Source: Acidobacteriota bacterium (lineage in GTDB: Bacteria; Acidobacteriota; Thermoanaerobaculia; Multivoradales; JBCCEF01). Taken from it: a stretch of DNA of 64,000 bases. The notes beneath the pieces are model-generated. The model saw only the letters and a list, made by a program, of their open reading frames with translations. It did no database searches and was not told where the DNA came from. This document shows, in pieces, positions 1 through 7,460 of this stretch. The number at the start of each line of letters is the position of its first letter. Position 1 is the first letter of the stretch. The stretch is from NCBI GenBank assembly GCA_039030395.1, contig JBCCEF010000025.1, forward strand, positions 1 to 64,000, written 5' to 3'. The position numbers were made by a program, and so were the translations under genes.

Positions 1-1
1 A

Positions 2-112
2 GTTTGCCCAAGGGGGGAGGCTCCTGTCGGGTACACCGACATCCGCCTCGCTGCCAACAACGAAGAGAAACGCTGCTTCTGGGAGCGCCTGAAGGTGAAA
101 TATTCCAGTTGA
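2..112 (+). CDS. C-terminal end of an unidentified protein (5' truncated by window edge)
   Basis: An open frame runs from the first bases of the window to a TGA at 110-112. It encodes 36 residues ending in ERLKVKYSS, with a Trp/Cys/Arg-rich stretch (KRCFWERL) just before the end. The reading frame is closed in the other plus-strand frames nearby, and the next gene is convergent, so this is most likely the tail of a real gene whose body lies to the left. I do not recognise the family from this fragment. Positions 113-198 between this stop and the convergent gene hold nothing I can name. Confidence 0.5.
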   Translation, partial: VCPRGEAPVGYTDIRLAANNEEKRCFWERLKVKYSS

Positions 113-198
113 CAGTGGGTTCAAACTGGGGAGCACGTCACTCGGTGTAGATTTCAGTAGTGCCTATACTGCGTGGGCGAGCAGCGGCTACCGGGCGG

Positions 199-960
199 CT
201 AAACCCGCGAACGCGAGCTAGCCGCCGCCTGGGGAATCGCCCGCCGGCGGAGCCGAGGGACGGGCATGGTGCCGAATTCGAAGGACAGCGGCATGGAGTG
301 GCAGAGCCAGGCCGAGTGCAGGGCCGGCCAGAGTACGCCCGGGTAGCGCTCGGCGAGAAGGGCCGCGTCGTGCACCTCGGCCGATACGGGGCTGACCTCG
401 ACCTCCGGCACCGCCGCTTCGAGACGGCGGAGGCGGTCGCCTACCTGGACGTAGCTCCGCTCCCGCTCCAGGAAGTAGGCCACCGTTTGGCGCCAGTCGC
501 CCAAGTCCGGGCGGCCGCCGCCCGGTGGGCTTCCGAAACGCGCTTCGACTTCCAGGGCGGTGCCGTTGGTGACGCTCCAGGACCAAGAGTGGTCGTCGCC
601 CTCCTCAGCCGGCTCCGGGAAGCGAAAGCGCGCCCCGGTAGAGGGCTGCCGGGCCAGCAGCGCCGTTGCCGGCGCCACCCAGGCGGGCACCAGCAGGGTG
701 CCGACAAAGAACGACGGCATGCGCACGCCATCGAGGACGCAGAAGCGCAGGTGGAGTTGCGGATAGGAGAGGCGGAAGAACGGCAGCGAAAGACGGTGGA
801 GGCCGAACTGCCGGGAGAGCAGAGCCGAGGCGAAGACGACGTCCTCCCCTTCGACCCGGTGGAGTTCATACCGCAGTGGCGAAGGCAACTCCGGCAAGGC
901 TTCGACCGGCAAGGCCCAATTGAGGAACAGAGCGTCCCGCAGCACCGTTTTGAGTTTCAT
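199..960 (-). CDS. DUF2071 (YqjF-like) family protein
   Basis: A predicted cytoplasmic protein of 253 residues. It resembles the DUF2071/YqjF family: an N-terminal block (residues 1-55) rich in Trp, Leu and Pro (FLNWALPVEAL), then VVFASALL, a conserved Arg-Leu-Ser-rich strand, and a mid-protein block reading PSFFVGTLLVPAW. Members share a fold with acetoacetate decarboxylase, but no enzymatic function is established for most, and none is claimed here. I chose the ATG at 960 because the family normally begins near MKLKTVLRDAL; an in-frame start at 993 would add 11 unrelated residues. No good Shine-Dalgarno is visible before either. It is a single gene on the minus strand, converging on the partial gene at the left edge. 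Confidence 0.6.
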   Translation of the reverse strand: MKLKTVLRDALFLNWALPVEALPELPSPLRYELHRVEGEDVVFASALLSRQFGLHRLSLPFFRLSYPQLHLRFCVLDGVRMPSFFVGTLLVPAWVAPATALLARQPSTGARFRFPEPAEEGDDHSWSWSVTNGTALEVEARFGSPPGGGRPDLGDWRQTVAYFLERERSYVQVGDRLRRLEAAVPEVEVSPVSAEVHDAALLAERYPGVLWPALHSAWLCHSMPLSFEFGTMPVPRLRRRAIPQAAASSRSRV

Positions 961-1006
961 GGATGAGTGGAGTTTATCGTCTCGCGGCGGCACTTCCCCA
1001 GCAAGA

Positions 1007-1036
1007 GAAAAGGCGGCCGGGACTGCCCGACCGCCT
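1007..1036 (-). terminator. Rho-independent terminator after the YceI gene
   Basis: Read on the minus strand, AGGCGG and CCGCCT pair around an inner GGGC/CCC stem and are followed directly by TTTTCTCTT. It lies 28 bases past the YceI stop codon, in the correct orientation. Confidence 0.75.
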
Positions 1037-1063
1037 CGGAAGATCCATCCTGAGCCGTCGTTT

Positions 1064-1672
1064 TCAGCGGCTGGCCTGGTCGCCTTCGGCCTCGGTTACG
1101 ACCAAGTCCGCTTCGACATCGATCCGCACCTTGACCTCGTCGCCGAGGATGGTGCCGCCCTGGTCGAGGGCGCGGTTCCAGGACACGTCGTAGTCCTTGC
1201 GGTCGACCGTGAACTCCGCCGAAAAGCCGGCCTTCTTGCCCATCACGCCGAGCACCTCGACGGGCACGGTGATCGACTTGGTGACGCCGTGCATGGTGAA
1301 GTCGCCGGTCACCTGAAGGGTGCTGCCGGAACTTTCGACGGCGGTGCTCTTGAAGCTGAGTTGGGGGTACTTCTCCACGTGGAAGAAGTCCTCGGATTTC
1401 AGGTGGCCGTCGCGATTCTCGTTGGCGGTGTCGATGGACGCCGCGTCGACGGTGATGTCGACGGACGAGTTGGACGGCTCGTCGGCGTCGTAGACGATGG
1501 TGCCCTCGAAGTCATTGAAGCGGCCGGGCACCTGAGTCAGGAAATGGCGCACCGAAAAGCCGACATGGCTGTGGGACGTGTCCACCGACCACTCGGCGGC
1601 GGTGGCGAGAAGCGGCAGGGCGAGAAATGCGACTGCGGCGAAAAAGACTGCAAAACCAGTACGTACCTTCAT
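1064..1672 (-). CDS. YceI-like periplasmic protein
   Basis: A protein of 202 residues with a cleavable signal peptide (hydrophobic residues 8-24, predicted cleavage after ATAA near residue 26). The mature part is a YceI domain, a lipocalin-like barrel that binds polyisoprenoid-like ligands. Family hallmarks seen are WSVDTSHSHVGFSVRHF near the N-terminus, the central NENRDGHLKSEDFFHVEKYP block and the GDFTMHGVTK strand. The ATG at 1672 is preceded by an almost perfect Shine-Dalgarno (AAGGAGGAG, about 6 bases upstream), which rules out the longer in-frame starts. A strong terminator follows at 1007-1036, so it is probably monocistronic. The ligand is unknown; an isoprenoid carrier role is only family-level inference. 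Confidence 0.88.
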   Translation of the reverse strand: MKVRTGFAVFFAAVAFLALPLLATAAEWSVDTSHSHVGFSVRHFLTQVPGRFNDFEGTIVYDADEPSNSSVDITVDAASIDTANENRDGHLKSEDFFHVEKYPQLSFKSTAVESSGSTLQVTGDFTMHGVTKSITVPVEVLGVMGKKAGFSAEFTVDRKDYDVSWNRALDQGGTILGDEVKVRIDVEADLVVTEAEGDQASR

Positions 1673-1838
1673 GACTCTCCTCCTTGTCGTGGTAGATGCC
1701 GCGCGTGCACTTCGGCTCGGCGCCCACGGTTTTATTCGTTGCCCATCATACGTGCAAATTTGATTCCCGCGCGCCGGCTCGGCCCCAGAGGTTCGGTCTT
1801 CCGGAAAGCGACGGTTCGACGTGGCGAAGAGATCTGCC

Positions 1839-4538
1839 TCAGGAACGGATCGGATCCGGGCGGTCCGGGTCGATGCCAAAGTCGGCAATCGCCTTGCCGG
1901 CCACCGCCGGATCGATCTCGCCCTTCCGTGCCAGGCAAGACAGGGTGCCCACCACCACGTGGGCGGCGTCGACCTCGAAGAAGCGCCGCAGCGCCTCGCG
2001 CGTTTCGCTACGGCCGAAGCCGTCGGTGCCCAACGGGAAGATGCCGTTAGGCACCCAGCGGGCGATCTGATCCGGCACCAGCTTCATGTAGTCGGAGACG
2101 GCGATCACCGGCCCCGGTGCGTTCTCCAGCAGTTGCGTCACATAGGGCGACCGCGGGGTTTCGCCCGGGTGCAGCATGTTCCAGCGCTCGGCTTCGAGCG
2201 CCTCGCGCCGCAGTTCCTTATAGCTGGTGGCGCTCCACACGTCGGCCGCCACGCCGTAGCTCTCGGACAGGATCTGCTGCGCTTCGAGGGCGGTGTTCAA
2301 GAGCGGGCCGCTGCCGAAGAGCTGCGCCCGCGGCCGGTCGCCGGAGCCTTCCGGCGCCTCGCGCAGCCGGTAGAGCCCCTTGAGAATGCCCTCCCGGGAA
2401 CCCTCCGGCATGGCCGGCATCTCGTAGTTCTCGTTGCACAGGGTGATGTAGTAGAAGATGTCCTCGCGATCCTCGTACATGCGCTTCAAGCCGTCTTGAA
2501 TGATCACCGCGAGTTCGTAGGCGTAGGCCGGATCGTAGGCCAGCAGGTTGGGCACGGTGGTCGCCAGGATGTGGCTGTGGCCGTCTTCGTGCTGCAAACC
2601 TTCGCCATTCAGGGTGGTGCGGCCGGAGGTGGCGCCTAGCAGGAAGCCCCGGCCCCGCATGTCGGCGAAGGCCCAGATCGAGTCGCCGATGCGCTGGAAG
2701 CCGAACATCGAGTAGAAGATGAAAAACGGGATCATGTCCACGCCGTGGGTGGCGTAGGCGGTACCGGCGGCGGTGAACGACGCCATGGAACCGGCTTCGG
2801 TGATCCCCTCCTCGAGAATCTGGCCGTCCTTCGCCTCCTTGTAGTAGAGGAGCATCTTGGCATCCACCGGCTCGTAGACCTGCCCCACCGACGAGTAAAT
2901 ACCACTCTGGCGGAACAGCGACTCCATGCCGAAGGTGCGCGCCTCGTCCGGCACGATCGGCACGATGCGATCGCCGATCTCCTGGTCTTTCAACAGCTTG
3001 GAGAGCACCTGCACGAAGGCCATGGTGGTGGACACGGGACGATCGATGCCGTTGATGAAGTCGTCGTAGATCGACTTCGGCGGCTGGGGCATTCCCTGGG
3101 CGTACACCTTGCGGACGGGAATTGGCCCACCGAGGGCCGCCCGGCGCTCCTTGAGGTATTGGATCTCCTCGCTGTCCTCCGGCGGCTTGTAGAAAGGCGC
3201 CTCGCCGAGTTGGTCATCGGGAATCGGGATGTCGAAGCGATCCCGGAAATTGCGCAGTTCATCTTCGTTGAGCTTCTTCTGCTGGTGGGTGACGTTGCGC
3301 CCCTCACCGGCTTCACCCAAGCCGTATCCCTTGATGGTCTTGGCGAGGATCACCGTCGGCTGACCCTGGTGCTCGGCGGCGGCCTTGAAGGCAGCGTAGA
3401 CCTTGGCCGGATCGTGGCCGCCGCGGCGTAGCTTCTGGAGGTTCTCGTCGGACAGGTGCTCGACCAGCTTCAGGACTTGCGGGTATTTGCCGAAGAAATC
3501 CTCGCGGATGTAGCCACCGGACTCGACGGTGTACTTCTGGTATTGGCCGTCGACCACTTCGTTCATGCGGCGGCGCAGCAGGCCGGAGTCGTCCGCCGCC
3601 AGCAGCGGATCCCAGTCGTCGCCCCAGATCACCTTGAGCACATTCCAGCCGGCGCCGCGGAAGATGGTCTCCAATTCCTGGATGATTTTGCCGTTGCCGC
3701 GCACCGGTCCGTCCAGGCGCTGCAGGTTGCAGTTGATGACAAAGATCAGATTGTCGAGCTTCTGGCGCGACGCCAGGGTGATGGCGCCCAGCGACTCCGG
3801 CTCGTCGGACTCGCCGTCTCCCATGAAGAACCACACCTTGCGGCCGGCGGTGTCGACAATGCCGCGGTCCGCCAGGTAGCGATTGAACCGCGCCTGGTAG
3901 ATGGCGCTGATCGGCCCCAGGCCCATCGATACGGTGGGGTACTCCCAGAAGTCCGGCATCAGCCACGGGTGCGGGTAGGAGGCCAGGCCGCCGCCCGCCT
4001 CGAGTTCCCGCCGGAAGTTGTGAAGCTTCTCCACCCCGATGCGCCCTTCGAGGTAGGCCTGGGCGTATATACCCGGCGAACCGTGCCCCTGGAAATACAC
4101 CGAGTCCCCGGCGAAGCCGCCCTCGCCGCGGCCCCGGAAGAAGTGGTTCATGCCGACCTGGTAGAGAGTCGCCGACGACGCGAAGGTCGAGATGTGGCCG
4201 CCGATGCCGTCGACCTTCTTGTTCGCCCGCACCACCATCGCCATGGCGTTCCAGCGGATCAAGCTCTTGATGCGCCGCTCGAGGTCGCGGTCGCCAGGAT
4301 AGTCCGGCTGCTCCGACAGGGGAATGGAATTGACGTAGGGGGTGCTGGCGACGAACGGGAAGTCGAGACCGTGGCGGTAGGCAGCGCCGATCAGGCGCTT
4401 GATCAGGAACTCGGCGCGCTCCGGGCCGTGGGTTTCGACCACGTCTTCGAGGGCTTCGAGCCACTCGCGGGTTTCCTGCGCCTCCGGATCTTCTTCGGCG
4501 GTGTACCAAGTGACCGGCAAGGGTATTTCAAAAGCCAT
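1839..4538 (-). CDS. aceE: Pyruvate dehydrogenase E1 component, homodimeric type
   Basis: This protein of 899 residues is full length for AceE (E. coli 887). It catalyses thiamine-diphosphate-dependent decarboxylation of pyruvate and reductive acetylation of the lipoyl group of E2. The ThDP motif GDGESDEPE lies near residues 240-248, followed by the conserved FVINCNLQRLDGPVRGN block. The region QVYEPVD to EEGITEAGSM and the block TSGRTTLNGEGLQHEDGHSH are AceE signatures. ATG 4538 is preceded by a TAGGAAA ribosome site; the reading frame extends to 4628 but those residues are not AceE-like. It stands alone: no E2 or E3 gene is adjacent, and a second E1 of the unrelated alpha/beta type is encoded at 60.7-62.7 kb. 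The gene upstream is divergent. Confidence 0.96.
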   Translation of the reverse strand: MAFEIPLPVTWYTAEEDPEAQETREWLEALEDVVETHGPERAEFLIKRLIGAAYRHGLDFPFVASTPYVNSIPLSEQPDYPGDRDLERRIKSLIRWNAMAMVVRANKKVDGIGGHISTFASSATLYQVGMNHFFRGRGEGGFAGDSVYFQGHGSPGIYAQAYLEGRIGVEKLHNFRRELEAGGGLASYPHPWLMPDFWEYPTVSMGLGPISAIYQARFNRYLADRGIVDTAGRKVWFFMGDGESDEPESLGAITLASRQKLDNLIFVINCNLQRLDGPVRGNGKIIQELETIFRGAGWNVLKVIWGDDWDPLLAADDSGLLRRRMNEVVDGQYQKYTVESGGYIREDFFGKYPQVLKLVEHLSDENLQKLRRGGHDPAKVYAAFKAAAEHQGQPTVILAKTIKGYGLGEAGEGRNVTHQQKKLNEDELRNFRDRFDIPIPDDQLGEAPFYKPPEDSEEIQYLKERRAALGGPIPVRKVYAQGMPQPPKSIYDDFINGIDRPVSTTMAFVQVLSKLLKDQEIGDRIVPIVPDEARTFGMESLFRQSGIYSSVGQVYEPVDAKMLLYYKEAKDGQILEEGITEAGSMASFTAAGTAYATHGVDMIPFFIFYSMFGFQRIGDSIWAFADMRGRGFLLGATSGRTTLNGEGLQHEDGHSHILATTVPNLLAYDPAYAYELAVIIQDGLKRMYEDREDIFYYITLCNENYEMPAMPEGSREGILKGLYRLREAPEGSGDRPRAQLFGSGPLLNTALEAQQILSESYGVAADVWSATSYKELRREALEAERWNMLHPGETPRSPYVTQLLENAPGPVIAVSDYMKLVPDQIARWVPNGIFPLGTDGFGRSETREALRRFFEVDAAHVVVGTLSCLARKGEIDPAVAGKAIADFGIDPDRPDPIRS

Positions 4539-4656
4539 GCGGGAATTTCCTATGGGCCTGGTTTGGAAGCAATATCGTCGAGGCCCCATCCTCTCCCGAT
4601 CACCGGGCTGACCGCAACCGAAACCCAATCCGTTCTACACTTGAGCGAGTTCGCCG

Positions 4657-5721
4657 GTGATCCCCTACTCCCCGATGCCCGAGTCTCCCTCCAGCACTCC
4701 CACCGCCCTCTTCTGGAGCTACGACCGCCAGGTGCCCTCCTTCCGGCTGCGCCTGGAGCCGGTGATCGAGGAGCTGCGCCGGCGCGGCTGGCGGTGCGAA
4801 ACGGAAATCCTGCCCCGGGGACGGTATCTGCGGCGCATCGTCGAGCGCCGCGCGGCCCTGAAGGCGGCCGACCTGCTGGTGATCGCCAAGCTCAACCTGG
4901 CCCCCGGCGAAGGCCCTTTGCTGCGCCGCTGGGCGCGGCGGGTGGCCTTCGACTTCGACGACGCCATCTACCTGCGCAAGCCGAAACGCATCGGCCAGGC
5001 GCCGGACCGCTCCTGGATGCGGCGGCACAAGTTCCTGACTACCTGCCGCGCGGCCGATCTGATCCTGGCCGGCAACCGGGAGCTGGCGCGGGCCACCGGC
5101 GCCGCGGCGGAGCGCCTCGCCATCACCCCGACCGCCGTCGAGGTGACTAGGTATCCTTCCAAAGCGCCGCCCAACCGGCAGCCGCGCACCCTGGTGTGGA
5201 TCGGCCTGCCGGAGAACCTGTTGTACCTGGAACCCTTCCGCCCGGTCTTCGAGCGCTTGGCCCGGGAGATGCCGGACGTCAAGCTGCGCATCGTCTCGTC
5301 GGAAGCACCGTCCTGGCCGGAGGTACCGATCGAGTTCGTGCCCTGGAGCCTCGAGGGCGAGGTCGAAGCCCTGACCACCGCCGGCGTCGGCCTGATGCCC
5401 CTGGCCGACGACGCCTGGACCCGCGGCAAGTGCGCCTTCAAGCTGCTGCAGTACATGGCTGCCGGCCTGCCCTGTGTGGCCTCGCCGGTGGGGGCGAACC
5501 TCGAAGTGGTGGTGCCCGGCAAGACCGGCTACCTGCCGCGCACTTCCGAGGAGTGGTGGTTCGCCTTGAAGACGCTGTTGGACGATCGAGCGCACGCCCA
5601 GGTACTCGGCTGGACCGGCCGCCGGCAGGTGGAATCCCGCTACGACCGGGAGCGCATCGCGCCGCGGGCGGCGGATCGGCTGGAGGCGTTGGTTAGCCCG
5701 ACCTTCTCACCAACTTCGTAG
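4657..5721 (+). CDS. Glycosyltransferase, GT4 (GT-B) type
   Basis: A protein of 354 residues (348 if it starts at the second Met, 4675). The C-terminal half carries the GT4 nucleotide-sugar-binding features: strand RTLVWIGLPEN, then ALTTAGVGLMPLADD, and a block reading CAFKLLQYMAAGLPCVAS with GANLEVVVPG after it, equivalent to the usual E-x7-E region (here with Lys-Leu-Leu-Gln). The N-terminal half begins FWSYDRQVPSFRLRLEPVI, typical of transferases that take a time-ordered search form 'device, no signal peptide'. It is probably cytoplasmic and involved in surface glycan or glycolipid synthesis; donor and acceptor cannot be told. Its last eight residues (SPTFSPTS) are encoded by the left arm of the 5693-5876 palindrome, which also supplies its stop codon. 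Confidence 0.8.
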   Translation: MIPYSPMPESPSSTPTALFWSYDRQVPSFRLRLEPVIEELRRRGWRCETEILPRGRYLRRIVERRAALKAADLLVIAKLNLAPGEGPLLRRWARRVAFDFDDAIYLRKPKRIGQAPDRSWMRRHKFLTTCRAADLILAGNRELARATGAAAERLAITPTAVEVTRYPSKAPPNRQPRTLVWIGLPENLLYLEPFRPVFERLAREMPDVKLRIVSSEAPSWPEVPIEFVPWSLEGEVEALTTAGVGLMPLADDAWTRGKCAFKLLQYMAAGLPCVASPVGANLEVVVPGKTGYLPRTSEEWWFALKTLLDDRAHAQVLGWTGRRQVESRYDRERIAPRAADRLEALVSPTFSPTS

Positions 5722-5876
5722 CGAGAGGGCGAAGGCACCTGTAGCTGCAAGGAATTAGGTTCTCGAAGCGACGCAGGCGTGCTCGAAGTGCGTCGAGGAG
5801 CGGAGAGGCCAAAAGACGCCGCAGATACAGGTGCATCCGCCCGCGCAGCAGAAGGCTGGGGAGAAAGTCGGGCTAA
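5693..5876. repeat. About 180-bp imperfect palindrome between convergent genes
   Basis: The outer arms read TTAGCCCGACCTTCTC on the plus strand and TTAGCCCGACTTTCTC on the minus strand. About 30 bases further in, a second matched pair, GCACCTGTAGCTG and GCACCTGTATCTG, continues the symmetry. The central part holds a separate hairpin, CGACGCA/TGCGTCG (around 5768-5794). In total about 50 bases on each side match imperfectly. The stop codons of both flanking genes lie inside the arms: the deaminase TAG is in the TTAGCCC of the right arm, and the glycosyltransferase reads through the left arm to a TAG. It is unrelated in sequence to the seven-copy repeat family and could act as a bidirectional terminator. 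Confidence 0.8.
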
Positions 5877-6937
5877 GGGCCCGCCGCCGCGGACGGATTG
5901 AGGTCGATTCCCAGTTCTTGGGCCAGAGCGGCGGTTTCCCGCTCGAAGCGCCTCTCGAAGTGCCCCCGCTCCTCGGGCGACAGGAAGGCGTGCTCGAATG
6001 CGCGGCGAGCGAACTCCACCAGTTCCACGGGTGTGTAGCCGAAGGTGACCGCCAGGGCGCGGTATTCGTCCGTCAGGGTGGTGCCGAAGAGCGGTGGATC
6101 GTCGGAGTTGACGGTTACCGCGGCGCCGGCGCGGTGGAGGGCGTCGAAGGAGTGCTCGGCCAGGGAGGGGAAAACCCCCAGCCGCACGTTCGAGGTCGGA
6201 CAGACTTCGAGGGGAATACCGCTCGCGGCCAGCTCCGCCACCAGCGCCGGATCCTCCACCGCCCGCACGCCGTGACCGACGCGCTCGGCGCGGCAGACCT
6301 CCAACACCGACCGGATGGACTCCGGGCCGGCATGTTCGCCGGCGTGGGCGACGCAGCGCAGGCCCGCCGCCTCGGCGGCCCGAAAATGTTCGCGGTAGGG
6401 CTCGTTGGGAAGGCCCTTCTCGATTCCCGAAACGCCCATCGCCACCACCCCCCGATCGCGGCCGGCGAGGGACCATTCGAGGGTCGAGTCGGCGTGCGAC
6501 AGGGGGGCGTTGCGCACGATGTCCAGGATCAGCCGGATGCCGATACCGTGACGCCGCCGGCCGTCCTCCATCGCCTCGTGTAAGGCGTCGAGCACCGCTC
6601 TACCGTCGGCACCGTTGCCGATGTGGGTGGCGAGGGTGAAGTGGACTTCCGTGTAGAGGATGTTCTGGCGCGCCTGTTCGGTGAGGAAGTCCGCCATCAG
6701 CAACCGGAAGTCCTCCGGCTCCTTGAGGCAACGGGACAGCGTCAGGTAGACCTCGACGAAGTGCTCGAAGTCGCGAAACCGGAACCACTCGTCGAGCCCT
6801 TCCGGACCGCTCACCGGCAGGTCGATGCGGTGACGCTGGGCGAGCGCCCAGAGGGTGGCCGGCGGCATCGACCCTTCGAGGTGGACGTGCAGTTCCGCCT
6901 TCGGCAGGCGGAGGAGAAATGAATCGAGCGGCGTCAA
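5873..6937 (-). CDS. Adenosine deaminase family protein (possibly aminodeoxyfutalosine deaminase)
   Basis: A metal-dependent amidohydrolase of 354 residues. The metal ligands are in place: HVH at residues 17-19, HAGE at 198-201 (catalytic Glu 201), GHG at 221-223 and NSDDPP at 277-282. It would hydrolytically deaminate a purine nucleoside or related substrate. The bacterial family mixes adenosine, adenine and aminodeoxyfutalosine deaminases, and the HAGEHAGPESI and NSDDPPLFGTTL versions here also fit the futalosine (menaquinone) branch, so the substrate is left open. It is the last gene of the recN-to-coaD minus-strand operon, 28 bases after coaD. Its TAG stop lies within the arm of the 5693-5876 palindrome. 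Confidence 0.85.
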   Translation of the reverse strand: MTPLDSFLLRLPKAELHVHLEGSMPPATLWALAQRHRIDLPVSGPEGLDEWFRFRDFEHFVEVYLTLSRCLKEPEDFRLLMADFLTEQARQNILYTEVHFTLATHIGNGADGRAVLDALHEAMEDGRRRHGIGIRLILDIVRNAPLSHADSTLEWSLAGRDRGVVAMGVSGIEKGLPNEPYREHFRAAEAAGLRCVAHAGEHAGPESIRSVLEVCRAERVGHGVRAVEDPALVAELAASGIPLEVCPTSNVRLGVFPSLAEHSFDALHRAGAAVTVNSDDPPLFGTTLTDEYRALAVTFGYTPVELVEFARRAFEHAFLSPEERGHFERRFERETAALAQELGIDLNPSAAAGP

Positions 6938-6965
6938 GGGAAGCGGGGTTCGGCGATCAGTTCAT

Positions 6966-7460
6966 CTACGGGTTGGGCGACTCGGCGAGGCGGTTCGCCA
7001 GGTGGTCGAGGACGACCTCCGGCGCCAGGCCCTCCAGCTTGCCGCCGAGGGAGGCCACCTCCTTGAGCAGCCGGCTGGAGAGGTAGGTGTAGTCCTCCCG
7101 CGGCATCATGAACAGGGTTTCCACCCGCGGGTCCAGACGGCGGTTCATCAGCGCCATCTGGAACTCCGTCTCGAAGTCCGACACGGCCCGGAGGCCGCGC
7201 ACTACCACCCGCGCCCCCACCTGATCGGCGAAGTCCACCAGCAACCCCGAGAAGGTTTCCACCCGGCAGGACGGGTAGGGCTTGAGCACCTCGGAGATCA
7301 TCGCCACCCGCTCCCGAACCGAGAACATCGGGCTCTTCTCCTCGTTGCGCAGTACCGCCACCACCACCTCGTTGAAGATCGGCACACAGCGCTGGATCAA
7401 GTCCAGATGGCCGTTGTGGATGGGATCGAAGGAGCCCGGGTAGATGGCGATTCCACTCAT
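6966..7460 (-). CDS. coaD: Phosphopantetheine adenylyltransferase
   Basis: A protein of 164 residues, the usual CoaD length. It transfers AMP from ATP to 4'-phosphopantetheine, the penultimate step of coenzyme A synthesis. It begins MSGIAIYPGSFDPIHNGH, with the nucleotidyltransferase HxGH motif at residues 15-18; VVRGLRAVSDFETEFQMA and the late YTYLSSRLLKEVA block are CoaD signatures. ATG 7460 is fixed by the family start and by a 4-base ATGA overlap with the stop of the upstream beta-propeller gene; a longer in-frame start at 7625 would run inside that gene. Translation is probably coupled to the preceding gene. Confidence 0.96.
   Translation of the reverse strand: MSGIAIYPGSFDPIHNGHLDLIQRCVPIFNEVVVAVLRNEEKSPMFSVRERVAMISEVLKPYPSCRVETFSGLLVDFADQVGARVVVRGLRAVSDFETEFQMALMNRRLDPRVETLFMMPREDYTYLSSRLLKEVASLGGKLEGLAPEVVLDHLANRLAESPNP

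Noticed and set aside
3456-5150. Plus-strand open frame of 564 codons over aceE and the glycosyltransferase
   Set aside because: Antisense to aceE and out of frame with the glycosyltransferase; no domain is recognisable.
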